DNA of 64,000 nucleotides from Dipetalonema caudispina (taxonomy: Eukaryota > Nematoda > Chromadorea > Rhabditida > Onchocercidae). The notes below the pieces were generated by a model that saw only the letters and a program-made list of their open reading frames with translations, had not been told where the DNA came from and searched no databases. The DNA is taken from contig JABVXV010000146.1 in assembly GCA_013365325.1 (NCBI GenBank), positions 1-64,000 on the forward strand, read 5' to 3'. The translations under genes were made by a program, and so were the position numbers. Positions 25,428 through 38,514 of this stretch are shown here, in pieces (position 1 is the stretch's first letter; every line of letters begins with the position of its first letter).

Positions 25428-26105
25428 TGTCATCAAAATTTTGTTCCATAAATTTCAAGATTGAAAAAAATTTCCAATGAAGAATGTTGTAGTTTGTTAC
25501 TTGAACTTTCAACTTTCCACTATTATTATTGATGCCACTGCAGAATACGAATGCTGATTATCCTCAATTGACTTAATTGATGTAATTGATGGAAGTTAAA
25601 CGTGGAAAAAAATTTAGAATGAACAACAAATTTATGAGAATTAGAAAAAAACAAAAAAAAAAAAAAAAAAAAAAAAAAAATTAGCCAAAAAATGATGCAA
25701 TGGATTGTTTTACTATTTCTGAAAGTAGAATTGTATTTTTCAGTCTTTCTTTTTTAATTCTCATTTTGTCTTTAAAGTACAACAAAGCATTATTACTTAA
25801 TATCCTTCAAATATAGCTTAATCTAATCTGTCAAAGTAGGCAATTCATTTAAGAAACACACACTAAAACTAAAAATTCTAAATTTCCAACTAAAATAATT
25901 CCCTATAAGGTTTTGGGCAGTCAATTTTAGAAGTTAGAAAAAAAAAAATCTTTCCAATTTATCCGTTTTGTTGTTTGCATAAACTGTCCATTTGAAATGA
26001 ATTAGTAATTTTATAGAAATTTAGTTAGCTTCAAAACTAATATTACCTTTTTTTTTTTCTTTTCTTGAAAGCAGAAAGTAATAAAATTGTTCGAGAAAAT
26101 TTCCA

Positions 26106-26125
26106 ATATATATATATATATATAT
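26106..26125. repeat. (AT)n microsatellite
   Basis: Ten AT units about 250 bp upstream of the MAM-protein start codon. Simple repeat. Confidence 0.9.
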
Positions 26126-26380
26126 TGTCCATCATATTTAAAAATAAATCTTTCAAATTTTGTTAAAAAGAAAAATTACATAAAAAAATAAAAAAAAAAA
26201 AAAAAAAAAAAAAATGGAAAAAATGGAAAAAAAAAAACGAAAAATTAAAAGCAGTAAGATTAATGAACAATTGAAGATTCCAAGCCGGTTTTTACGATTT
26301 CAAGAATTATCTCTCACAAAAATGGGTGAAAGTGATTTCTCGATGGATCGCCAAAACAAAATTATGTATATGTTGAAACA

Positions 26381-29300
26381 ATGCAATGGATGGTGGCGTT
26401 GTTATTCGTATTTCCCGATTTTATTCATGGATGCACACCACGATATCAGGAAGAACTTCAATACTTAGATTATTATCTTGGTATACAACCTGAAAATCAG
26501 GGTAACCTACAGGTTGAAGGTATATTTTTTAAAATTTTACAAAAAATAACTTTTAAAAGAGAAAAAAAAAAGCAATGAAATTATTATCTGAATTTGTGAA
26601 AGCTTTTAATATAATTCTTTTTGCTAATGACTGCATATGAGTATTTGAAAATTTTGAAAAATATTAATTGATTAAAAAATCTTTTGTTGAAAAATAATTA
26701 TTAAATAATTTACTTCTCAACATTTGATACATTTCAAAGATTTTTCAGATTCTTTTAATTTTCTCTTTTAGTTTTTCTTTTTTTCTTTTTCCTTTTCAGA
26801 AACTACTATAAAGCAATATATAAGCAATCCATCGAAGTTAAATTGTCAATTCAATGAAGCATGCGCCTGGATGAATGGTCCTGATGATGATTTATTAGAC
26901 ACATCGGATTTCTATTTATTTGTCAAAACAAGCGCTAAATTATTTCCACCACAAATCCAACCAGGACAACCGGATCCATTAAAAGGTTTTTCATATTAGG
27001 AAAAGAAAAACAAAAAAAAAAACTTTAAATTTTTTGAAGTTAAGGACAAAAATTAAACTATGAAAGAAGTTTCTCTTTTTACTAAACAAAAAAAAAAAAA
27101 AAGACATTTTAAAAATTATCATGACAGGATAAATTTGTATCAAAAATAATCACCGGTAAAAAAAAAAAAGGGAAAAGTCTGAGCTATGATAAGATTTTTC
27201 TGAACTTAACGATTTTCAAACTGATTAAATTAGTTTTTAAATTGAAATCACTTATTTTCTGGATTATTCTTTTCAGAATGAACTATTAAAGATATTAAAT
27301 GAACTTTTTACAACTCACTTATTTTTAGGTACTAAATTTGTTCTCGCAGGTAATACAACAGCTAAACCTCAAAGTGCAGTGCTTATTAGTGCACCGATCG
27401 CTTGCCAACGAGCTCCCGGATCATTAAGTTTCAAGTAATTTAATTGAACATAGAAAATAAATCAACTTGTAAGGTTGTATAAATATAAACAGCTTATTTT
27501 GACATTTTTTTTCTAATCAATTTCTGGAACAAACGAAAAAAGAAGTCCATTTCCATAAAATTTCATTCAATAAGCAACATAAGATGGAAATTTTCTTACA
27601 TTTAAATATCAATTTAATTAAAAATTAAACTTATCCATGCAGTTCGGAATATTTTAGATATTGGTTATACAATGAAGCAAAAATTGAAGTCCTAATTTTA
27701 AAGCCTTTCACCCGACGAAATCGTCTTCGGGTAATTAATTGTTTCTTTTATTCTGTTATGGAAAAATGTTGAAAATTTCACTTTCATCTTACAAAATGTG
27801 AGATTTAAAGAAAAAAAAAAAAATATTTATATTTTAAGGTTATTCTACGGCCACATACTGATTGTTACTTTATTCATGCCTTTAATGAACGTTGCAAAGT
27901 TGAGATACCGGAAATTATTGAGCCATTTCGAATTGGTATTCGTGTTCACAATTTACAAGATTCGGCATTGGGTAGTTTCGGGATGATGAATGATATTGAA
28001 TATCAAGCTGAAATATGTTTGGAACCTAGTGAGTTGAAGTTTTTTTTTTTTTTTTTTAATTAATTCTTTAACCAAATTATTATATTTACAACTTTCAACA
28101 AGAAAATAATAATATTGCATTTACAAGTGTTAATTGAATTTGCACATAATATTCTCAGATAAATGAGTGAAATATTTAAAAGACAAGAAATTATAAAGAC
28201 ATTGTAAAATTCTGAAAGTTTAAGCATTAATAATTTTCCTAAATTAACATGATGTATAGAGAAAATTTGAAAAATTATAAACAAAATTTAGGGCTATCAA
28301 CAATTTTTGGAGCTCGAGCAGTTCCACCACAATTAGCTACATCTTATCCGATTTCTGCCACCGAACTTTCCTGTATGGATTACAGTTCAACTTGTCGTTG
28401 GTCCAACAGTCTTTCATCATTAGCCGAATGGAAAATCGGATGGAATCGTCGACGATGGAAGGAAATTTTTGAAACGGAAAGTAAACCAACTGGAAGCTTC
28501 TTCTATCAATACGTCGATTCAGTCAATCAAAAACCTTATTCATTACTTCAATCAGAACTTATTCCGTGCACGAGTACTGTTACAACTTTTTCATTTAGGT
28601 TTGTTTAATTTAAATTTTAGTAGTTAAATTTTAGTATGCAGATCTTGAAATTGTGAAATAGAAAGTTTTATCAAATATTCTTTCTTTTTTAAAAAAACGA
28701 ATGATCACTGACCAATAATTTATTTAGCAGATAGTCGCAAAATTAGGATTTTATTGAAATTCTAATTCAGATTTTATAATTTCATATTGTTGTGAAGCAT
28801 AAACATAATAACTGCAACAAAAAAGGCCAAACATTATGAAATGATAGAAAAAGTAATGTTTGAAATTGATTATTTGTGCCAATTTTTAGAGAATGAAGCA
28901 CTCATTTATCAAATCTTTTAATTTAAATTTCAATAATAATTTTACACAAGAATACATGTGTCAGATATTTTGATCTTTGTTGAATTCATATTTAATAAAT
29001 TTCATTTTGAAATTATTTCTGTTTACAGATATTGGTTACAAACAGGTACACAAGTTCAAGTTTGTACAGTTACTGCATCAAATGTTATAATCAGTTGTGT
29101 GTATCTAAATGAAGGTGCCATGCCTGGACCTATTAGTATTGATGTTGATGCACCAACTGAAGAACCATTCCGGGTACTATTTAAATAATAATAATAATGA
29201 TAAGATAAGTAATATTGATAACTGATAAAGAATAGTTAATAGATTCCTTTATAAGGGATGTTCACCTGTAATATTTTATCACATATTTTTACGAAGCAAA

Positions 29301-31824
29301 TTTTGTTAAGTTTTATTTTACAGTTCATATTTGAATTAATCAATTTTGATAATTCAACATTTGGCCTTGTTGTCATTGATGATATGCAATTTACTGGTTT
29401 ATTATGTCATGAAGTAACAGTAACACCCAGTACAACAATCAATCCATTACAAATCAAGCAACTTTTCTCACTGAAACATTATCCGAATTTGTTAATCGTA
29501 AGTAAATCAAACTTTATCACCTGAAAAATATACAAACTAATGTACTTTGTAGAGTGCTATTTTAGATTTTTTCGAATGATCAAAAAATTTCATGAAGAAT
29601 TGTTTCACTATGATAAATTTAAATCTTTTGAAACTTTAATTTTCTAACAGTATTGGAGAAAATTTTCATCACTAACTCTAACTTATTTTAATTGTCGTTT
29701 CACCTTGCGGTCTCTTTTTCTTCACTGATAGTGAATGAAGAGATATTTCCGATATCGAATTCTTCGGGATTATTCAGGAAGCTTCAAGATTACATTTGGT
29801 AATTTCAGGATAGTATACAAACATTAAATTGTGATTTTAATCTAAATACATGCCCTCAATGGGAAAATGATGGACATTGGTTGCTAGGAACGGTTCCACA
29901 CGATGATTCTTTCGCGTTACCTTCATCAATACAAGGCTTAAATTTCATATAAATTTTAAAACTTTTTTTTTTTTCTGATCCATAATTATGTCAATATACC
30001 TAAAAATATTGTCATGATTTATCATTTACCTTTTCATCTTAATCATCATTTCTAGATCAAGTTTCGGTAGCTATTCTCAATAATTCCATAGCTACATTAC
30101 AATCTCGAAAAGTACCATGTGCTTCTAATGCCAAAATTTTCATCGCATACTTTCGAACCGAAAAAGCTAACTTAATGGTATGCATCGAAAAGCATTGTGT
30201 TAACACCAATGATTCACGTTCCGGTAAAGTATTTTTTTTTTTCTTTTCAAAAGTTTTAAAATTTTTAATTCATTATTTGAAATGATCAATGAGACAATGA
30301 TAACGATAACTATTAGTATATTAATTAAATTATTAAGCGCATGTAAGTATCAATAATTTTTCGGTTTACTATTTTTCGGTTGGCTTTCAATGAAGGTTCA
30401 TCGTAAGCAACCATTTTTCATTCGGTTGAGCGCAAAATCAACTGAACCTGGCGTTGTTGTTCTTCGTAAAATTGAAACATCTGGTGATTGGTGTCCGCTT
30501 CCAACATTATCGCAATATGCTTGCGAAAAACTTAGCTGTACATTTCGTCAAACATTTTGCGACTATAAAACGGAAATAAATTCACGTGCTAATATTTTAT
30601 TCAACAGTGATGTGAGGGGTACGTTTGACTTATTAGAAATCAATCAATATAATTCCTATAATTTAATTATTATATTCTTTTGAAAATTTATGAATGATTT
30701 AATTATTGCATTTCTTCTATGGCATTTCTTAATGTCTTCGCCATTTAATGTCTTCACATTAATTTGTTGTACATTAAATGAGGCCTATCGTTAGTGTATT
30801 AACATTTGCATTCAATTGGATAATGAAAAATCCTGAATCATATTCAATGACATAAAAATTAATTCCATTATTTAATATTATATATCTAATATGTTCAGGA
30901 GTAACGGCAGATATTAACAATGGGCCAGGTTTAGCGATACTGCGATCACCACAATTTAAGCTTTCACGTCCCGTTGAATTACAAATTAAGGTTAGTTTTT
31001 CGGATTTTTAATTTAGTTAAAAATTGATATAATTCTGCTTCTTGTAGTGTTTTTTGTTAATTAGTCTGAGTAAATGAAAGTTTTATTTTTTCACCTTTTT
31101 TTTTTTTTTTTTTTTTTGAAACAAGGAATGAGATAATGTAATGATTGAAAGAAATATGAAAAAAATGGAATCACTAATTACTTGTTGAAATAATTTTTAA
31201 TTCCACCATACATTCATAATTCGTTTATGAAAATTTTCTAAGTGAAATGTTGTTTACATCTCGCTTTTTCTGATTATCTCCTTTCCATTCTCTGAGAAAA
31301 TAAACAAAGAAAAAAAGAAAAAAAAAAAGAAGGATATAATCTTCTTTTCAATCCCTGAAAAAATCTTTCCTACAAAAGATTAAAAAAAAAAAAAAAAAAA
31401 GAAAAAAAACAGAAATTCAACTTTTTTCTTTTTATTATACTCTTACTTTGGAATAAAAAAAGATGAAGTTGAATTGATTGTATTATAATATAATTCTGTA
31501 TTTATCACTTTCCTATTAATGCATACAAAAGTTACTTATATTAATTAAATTCAAATTGTTAACAAATTTCAGGTATATCAGTCAACATTCGGTTCTCAGA
31601 CATTCTTATGTGGTGATGATTTTAGCACTTTGTATGATTGTCAACCAATATTAGGTCCAAAAATAGAATTACCAACAACAGAAAAAGTAATCTTACCACT
31701 TGATCAGGATGCACAAAATTTCACAATTGTTGCAGTGCACGATAAATTCATTGAATTTGGTGCAGCAAAATTTACCATTTTAAACATTGAAATGCTAGAT
31801 GAAAATGGTAAATTATTATGCTAA
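26381..31824 (+). CDS. Secreted protein with four MAM-like modules
   Basis: Exons: 26381-26519, 26800-26985, 27329-27434, 27643-27730, 27839-28028, 28292-28598, 29029-29173, 29324-29497, 29809-29935, 30056-30228, 30396-30618, 30899-30990, 31573-31824. They total 2202 nt (733 aa). A signal peptide (MQWMVALLFVFPDFIHG) is followed by four modules that each open with a C-x-F/Y-x(4-6)-C box: LNCQFNEACAW (C62), LSCMDYSSTCRW (C264), LNCDFNLNTCPQW (C453) and LSCTFRQTFCDY (C593). Modules 1 and 2 carry the F-R-Y-W-L core, and module 2 has the FGLVVIDDMQFTGLLC ending typical of MAM domains. No membrane helix is visible, so secretion into the matrix is inferred. The exon 9/10 intron uses a GC donor. The exon 10 donor (AAA|GTATTT) and exon 11 start (30396 or 30408) were chosen by phase and are less certain. 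The exact orthologue is not recognised. Confidence 0.75.
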
Positions 31825-31887
31825 ACAGATATGATCTTAACTAATTTATTTTTTAATCCTAGAATGGATGTAGTAAATCTTTGAAAA

Positions 31888-31893
31888 AATAAA
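31888..31893 (+). terminator. Polyadenylation signal AATAAA of the MAM-protein gene
   Basis: AATAAA lies 64 nt after the TAA stop and is followed within about 10 nt by a long T-rich tract, the usual arrangement of a cleavage/polyadenylation site with a U-rich downstream element. Confidence 0.55.
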
Positions 31894-33738
31894 CAAATGT
31901 TGTTTTTTTTTTTTTTTTCTTCTCTACAAGAAGGATAAAAATTTTCATCCAGAAAAAACGGCTAATAATACAATCCAACCAGAAAAATAATTGAAAATCA
32001 GGGAATTTGACTAGAAGAAAATTTGAAGTTATATTGTATTATTTCAAAATTTCCTTCAGTGATTTCATTTCGGACTTTGTAATTTTTTGGCTCATTTTTG
32101 CATTTCTTTCCTCAAATCACTGTAAAGATTAAATGTCACAATTAGAGCCATTAAGTTGTAATTTTTAATTAATTTATTTCTATTTGTTAACTTATAATTA
32201 ACAAATTTTGTTCCTTCACATGTAAATTATAGCAGTAAATATTTGTTTGGCATTTACATTTAATAATAAAATAAAAAATTTGTATTTTTCAAGTGTAAAA
32301 TTAATAAATTTTTGTGGTATAAATTAATGGATGAAAATGTCAACGATGTCTGGTGACAAAAATGTTCTTTGTGAACATTTTATAAACAAAAGATGGATTA
32401 GTATTAAGCTATTTCATTTAGCATCCATTCAATTGGGCAGACTTAACTGTGTTGTCACCAGACTTCGGATTAAATCACTTTTAAACTCCAATTTCAATTT
32501 CCAAAATCCGTCATATATTACATCCGAAAGAAATTTTGTACGATAAATTTCAAAAAGTAGAAATAGAACTAATTATTGATGGCAATTTTTCAAAAGAAAA
32601 AAAAAAGAAACACGTTAAAATTTTCATTTTCCAAAAAAAAAAAAAAAAAAACATCGAACTTTTAAAATCAATCATATGACAACTACATTATCACGAAGGA
32701 AAATAAAAACTAACCAGTTGTGAAAGAAGATAATTGGATAAAATAATATGAGAAGGCATAATTCTTGATGAAGTCTAAAATTTGATTAAAACTTCATAAC
32801 TGAGAACTAAAATATCAATTAGTTATTAGTCGAAAATTTAAATCGTAAACTTTGGTAGAAATGGAAGTGGCAGGAGAATTTTTGAAAGTTAAAGAGTAAA
32901 AAATGAATAATTTGTTTCTTGATCACATTAGAATTCATTTATTCGGATTTGCAAAAATTATAATTGCGAGGATAAGAGAGAAAAAGTGAACTATTCTACC
33001 ATTGCGAATAAATTATTCCTTGAATAAATGTGGCAAGAGATTTGTGGTATTTATGATCTGTATGAAAGGTCATTAACCTCTTCAAATCTTTTGTATTGAA
33101 TCGAAATTTGAATAATCGCTTAAAGCATAGGATTTACCTTTTCAACCAATGAATTCTTAGCTAGAAAAAAGGTGCAACTAATAAACTACTCTCGATTATA
33201 ATAGGATAAAGACGTAATTTTTAGTCATATGTGATTTAAAATAAAAAAAAAAAAAATTATATGAAAAATTGAATTCGACAGAAAATATAAATGAATGAAA
33301 GAGACAAACTTTTGCTTTCAACAATAAAGTTAAAAATGGCAAAAATTTTAGCTTAACTTCATATGCTGTACAATCTTTAATTTTTTTTTTTGTTTTGAAT
33401 AAAAAATTAAAATTGCTATTTGATTTGGTGGATAATTTTTTCGATGCAAAAAAGTATGCAAAATTTGTTGGATGCCAAAAATGTTGTGAAATAGTGATAA
33501 AAGATAATGTGCTGTTGGAAATTACATTAAATTTAGGATTCTGATGAATATTTTTTTTTCTTCAACTAAGCTAAGATTGATTTCTAATTAACTTTTGTTC
33601 ATATCTGGTGAACTTTTAATCGTTACCATCATTATATCTAGGATTAAAATACTTTACTCGAAATTTAGAAATGCTTTATTAACTGTTAACTGATAAATTC
33701 ACAAAAATTTCTCATAATTCCATTTCACTATCCATTCG

Positions 33739-33799
33739 AATCAGAAAAAAAGTGAGAAGTAAAACATTATCTGTTTTACTTCCAACTTTTTTTCTGATT
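33739..33799. repeat. Near-perfect inverted repeat (28-nt arms, 5-nt loop)
   Basis: Left arm 33739-33766, loop TTATC 33767-33771, right arm 33772-33799. The arms pair except at two or three adjacent positions in the middle (GAG against TGG). RNA from either strand would fold into a stable stem. No target-site duplication was evident. A MITE remnant, a structured RNA or a cruciform-forming element are all possible. Confidence 0.8.
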
Positions 33800-34256
33800 T
33801 CTTTTCAAAGCAAACGATGTTATGTACGCAAGGCAGGCGTCAACATGTCGTGCATTATGCATGTCGCAAACTAATTTACCGTATTTCCGGTAAACCGTTT
33901 AATGGAAACAAGCAAAAAAGCAAAATCATTGAACTTCTCCAATTTATTAGAAGAAATTAATCACCCATTCAAAAATACCATAAAATTTTGATGTAATAAA
34001 AAAAAAAAAAATCATATCTTTAAAAAGGTATATTTCTTTCGGTACATTTTAAAATTTGCATTTTTTTTTCGAACATTTCGTTTAATATTCTATTACAATA
34101 AAAATGAAGTCACGTTGAAATTTATGACATGAAAATAAGTTCAAATATCATTTTGAATTTAAATTAGAATGTTTCAACACAGCATTCTCACGTATTTTTC
34201 AAAAAGGTAAGCTAAATTGTTATTGTTAGCAATGATAAAAAATTTAATAGATTACT

Positions 34257-34281
34257 TTAATTAATTAATTAATTAATTAAT
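34257..34281. repeat. (TTAA)n microsatellite
   Basis: Six tandem TTAA units in the MAM-FEZF intergenic region. Confidence 0.85.
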
Positions 34282-35933
34282 GCTAAACGGTATTTACAAT
34301 ATGCGAAATAAATGCTAAAATGTAGAAGATCGTTTTAAACGTCTTTGTCAAACAACATACAATATCATAAGGGATTTCAACGTACGTCACTATGAAGTAA
34401 ATTGGGAAAGGATAAACGCAGAAAGATAGAAAGAACATTGTCATCAATAATACGACGGGATGCGACGAATGAGTTAAATCGTTCGAAATCTCCCTTAAAT
34501 ATTTTTAATCACTGATGGTAACATTTTTTTTTTTTTCTGTATATGGCGAATTTAGTAAAATGAACAGTAAAAATTTTTATTTCCTAACGATATGTTTTTG
34601 ATGAATTCCAAAAATTTCCTAAGAATGCATTTGAAAATATTTACTAATTGAACGAGGAAAAGAAATCGAAAAATTTGTATATATGCATGAAAAAAATTGA
34701 ATGATTGAAAAAATTAATACAATTTAATGAACAAGCAAAAAAAGAAAATTAAACAATTACCAAATAAGTTTCCGATAATATAATGGAAAAGATACACATT
34801 TTGAAAACAACTCTAACAAATGACGACAGAAAACAAAATCAATAAAGTTTGAAATTCAACCTAAAACTTGATTTTTTTTTTCTTCAAATTTCGAACATTT
34901 GGAAATTTGATGAATGAAGAAAAAGTTTTAAGAATTTTCAAAAATACAAATTATCGATTATAAATATTTCAAATAACACTGCTATCCTAACAAAACAATC
35001 TATGCTAAACTTTCTGAATTTGAAATTTACTTTCTTCGCTTTTTCCCTCTTCTTCCCGAGTAATCCATTCGCCGATTATTCAACCACTCTTGAAATCAAA
35101 CTTACAGTAAGAAAAAAGTAGCAATGCAAAATGGATATAAAACAAATGAATATTTTAGAATGTCCAACAGGTAAAATAAAATTATTTTTCAAAAAAAAAA
35201 AAACATTTGAAATTTCTAAACGTTTGATAAATTTACATATTTCCATAAATTTACACTTCGATATGACATGATGAATATGATACAGAAATATTTCCATGCA
35301 AGTATTTGGCTTGCATAATGCGCAATGAGGAAATGTTAATGATGAAAAAATGAGTTAAAAACTTTGTAGTACGATACATTTTACACATTTTTTGAGAGTT
35401 AGACTTACTGAAAACTGTAAGATTAACAATTCATGGTAAACTGAACAGATTACCATGAATAGGGAAGAGGTTGTTTGTTGAGAAAAGAAAATAAAAATTC
35501 GATATATTTGTCAATTGCTCAAATATTAGATGGAAGAGAATGACGAAATAATTTAAGCTCATTGATTTCAACTCAAAATTGTGCTTCATTGAAACTTATT
35601 TGAATTTGAGGATAGATTAGATAACCCGTAAATTTTACATCATATAGCAATTTAATTGCATTAAAAATTTTACGCATAATTAAAAATTAAACCTGTTATC
35701 CCGATTGATTAGATGGAAAGGAAGATTAATTACACAAAAAATGCAAGCCATAATTCATTAACAGTGGAACATTTACAGTAATACTTTTTAAATGATTTGA
35801 TGAAGTTGCAATGTTTGTTGAAAATTTCGTTACCCACAGGATAGGGATATCAGAAAGTTACAATCCCTGATTACAATTATTTAGTCATAGCTGTATAAGA
35901 GTATGATAATTTTGACTAATTGATATTAATTAT

Positions 35934-38508
35934 TTAATGATCATTTGATGATGTAATCTGGTGCAGCTTACGTATATGCTTCTTGAGATCGAAATTACGA
36001 CAGAAGCCCCTAGCACAAATTGGGCAAACGAATGGTTTCTGTTCTCGATGAGTATGCATATGAAATGTTAAATTATATGTTTGATGAAAAGCCTTATTGC
36101 ATACAGTACATTTGAATCGTTTTTCACCACTGTGTGTTAATTTGTGATTCTTATAATTTCCATTTTGATGAAATCCTTTACCACATAGTTCACATATATA
36201 TGGTTTATAGCCTAAATTAAAAATTGCATTAATTATAATTTAGATCTAATAAAATATCATCTTCATCATGTATCTACCACAATTCCCGTATCTTTCACTT
36301 AAAAAAAAAAAATTACAAATCTTTTCTATTCAAGCTGATTTAGTAAAATTATTGAAATAACTGTTACATCAAATATAGAACTTTGAATTAAGTTTATTAT
36401 ATGCTGTAATTTATACATTTTTGTATTTTCAACAGTTTATTTCATTTCAAACTTTAATTTATAAAATCTAATTTGAGCAATTTTTCCTTTTCCCCTTTCT
36501 TTTTTCTGAGAAATTTTTTCAAATCTAATTCAAAATGGACAAATTTTTATTTCAAAATAAAGAATTATACATTTAATAAATGTTTAAGGTAGGAAATTAA
36601 AATCAAAAATAACCTAAATGAATACGAATATGAGTGTTGAGCGTTGATGAGCGATTAAAGCATTTACCACAGGTGACACACTGAAAGCTTCTTAGATAGT
36701 CATATTTTTAATGAAAATTGTTATTATCCATCCTTCTTCTATCTTACTAATGCATCAATGATATACACATCTCTAAGATTTTATTTCTCCATACAACTTC
36801 ATATTATTTGTAAGTTAATTCATGAATTGATAGATAAATTATATGTAAAAAGAATTAAAATGCTTAAATTCTTACTGTATGAGGCTTTTGTTCCGTATGT
36901 ATAATTTTGTGACGACACAATGTTGAAGCTTGTCGAAAAGCTTTACCACAAACCTAAAATTCCTAGAATTCATGATAATTGTAATTATTTTCAAGCATAG
37001 TTAAATTTAAACTTCTGATTTTTTTTTAAAACTAAAATAATGATATAATTATAACAAATATTATGCAAACATTTTATGATAATAAAATGAATTTTAAATT
37101 GTTATAATTGATTAACCATTCGGAATAAGAATAATTAGGATTTTTCTCATTAACACTCAATCTATTATATCTAAAACTTAATTTCCTAAATAAAATTGTA
37201 GCCAAATATTTTCCATTCTCTAGCAGAATTGTTAGTAATTGGGATTGATAATAATTCTTCATTTAGATACGTATATTATGGTAATTATGTTCCGTCATAC
37301 TTTATTACTTATCGAAACTTTATCATTTTCATATTGCTATAAAAAAAAAAAAAAATTAGATTATACCAAATATCTACAAATTGAATTCACTTTAAGGTTT
37401 CTTCAGAAAATTTCAATCTATTATGAGAAGATCAAAATTTTAAAAGTAAATGTTAAGAAAGATGTGAACAAATCTATTTTCTCATATATACAAATTTCAT
37501 GCTAAATTAATAAACTGAAATAAGAAGAAAAACCTTTCCTATAAAAAAAAAAAAAAAAAAAAAAACTCAAGAAATTGTTGGAAAGATGAAGGGATGGAAG
37601 AAAAAAATTATTATAATGAAACATTTTTTGGTTTAATTAAAATAGTATTTCATTAAATTTTGAAATTTAAAAGATAATAAACCTTATCAAATTAGATTGC
37701 AATTGATTAGGATGAATTTTGTTTGATAATTCAAAACAGTTTGTTTTTTTTTTTTTTTTTTTTCTTTTTTTTTATTAAAATGAAATAACTGAGCTAACAC
37801 AAAGAACTATTGAACTAGCATAAAAACAATTATTAAAATTTTATTATTTTTGAAAAAATTACAAAAAATGACTTTGCAAAGGAATGGTCGAGCTCCAGTA
37901 TGTACTGGCATATGCCTTGTTAAATTGTAATGTGCATTGAAAACTTTGCCACATTCCGGACATTCAAACGATTTACGCTTATCATCATTCCATGAACCAT
38001 TCCAGAATGAACTTGATGATCCGGATGTCCAAACCCTACTTTGTCTTCTATCAATTGTGAAATCTAAAATTTTAACAATTCTATCACAAATTCAACTTAC
38101 CATCATTACAAAATGTTTAGAGATCAATGCAATAATCGATTCAATGGAAAAAGTAACAGGTTAAAGTTTACAGATATATAACCTAGTGTTTACTACGAAA
38201 CTGATATAGTGATTAATTTAACCTATTTATTGGTTAAATTGTTAATAATTACGACTTAGCCAAAAAAAAAAAAAAAAAAAAAAAAAAAGACGAAGAAGAC
38301 GTAAATTTAGTTTAAAAAAGAATCAAAGAAAAAAAAAACATTAAAAATCAATTAACTCATTTTCTGAAATTGAAAATTATTTGTGAAATTAAAAAAAATT
38401 CTTGAATTAATTTCTCATTTCTTGCAAACATTAAGTAAATATTCATGTAATTTTGCTAAAATTACCTGAATTAAGGATAGCATCAATGGAAAATGGAAGG
38501 AAAGCCAT
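35934..38508 (-). CDS. fezf-1: FEZF-family zinc-finger transcription factor (Eh1 plus six C2H2 fingers)
   Basis: Nuclear repressor of the Fez/earmuff family, which in other animals specifies forebrain, neuronal and progenitor fates. Exons in order: 38508-38466, 38063-37873, 36953-36876, 36680-36614, 36211-35934. They total 657 nt (218 aa). The first exon encodes [21 protein letters not shown] matches the Eh1 Groucho-recruitment motif that precedes the fingers in FEZF proteins. Six fingers run from about residue 49 to 210, including [70 protein letters not shown] and [16 protein letters not shown], in the order and with the sequence specific to FEZF. Linkers such as TGARPF and SGEKRF are conserved. 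The protein is much shorter than vertebrate FEZF (about 450-475 aa) because the N-terminal region between Eh1 and the fingers is nearly absent. An acceptor, TATTTGCAG, lies 4 nt upstream of ATG. Confidence 0.93.
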
Positions 38509-38514
38509 TTTTCT
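38509..38514 (-). promoter_or_regulatory. Candidate trans-splice acceptor of fezf-1
   Basis: Gene-strand AAATATTTGCAG (AG at 38513-38514) is followed by AAAA and the ATG. This fits spliced-leader addition or a short 5' UTR intron. Confidence 0.45.

Larger units (their letters stand above)
15251..26380. other. 11 kb intergenic region, repeat-rich, no recognised gene
   Basis: Lies between divergently transcribed NCAM (minus) and the MAM-protein gene (plus), so it holds both promoters. From 15.44 to about 16.45 kb the sequence is less AT-rich and mostly lacks homopolymers, so it may be the NCAM control region. Beyond that it is dominated by A/T tracts, short microsatellites, a degenerate 120-bp duplication and a 112-bp tandem repeat. 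Short ORFs such as those at 22384-22659 and 23371-23586 resemble no family I know. One better-looking open segment at 25230-25427 is listed separately. No TATA box can be assigned with confidence. Confidence 0.5.
31825..35933. other. 4.1 kb intergenic region between convergent MAM and FEZF genes
   Basis: Both neighbours end here: the MAM gene reads in from the left and FEZF from the right. No coding exon is supported. It holds A/T tracts, a (TTAA)n run, a 28-nt-arm hairpin at 33739-33799 and a slightly less AT-rich patch just after the hairpin (33800-33905). Confidence 0.5.
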
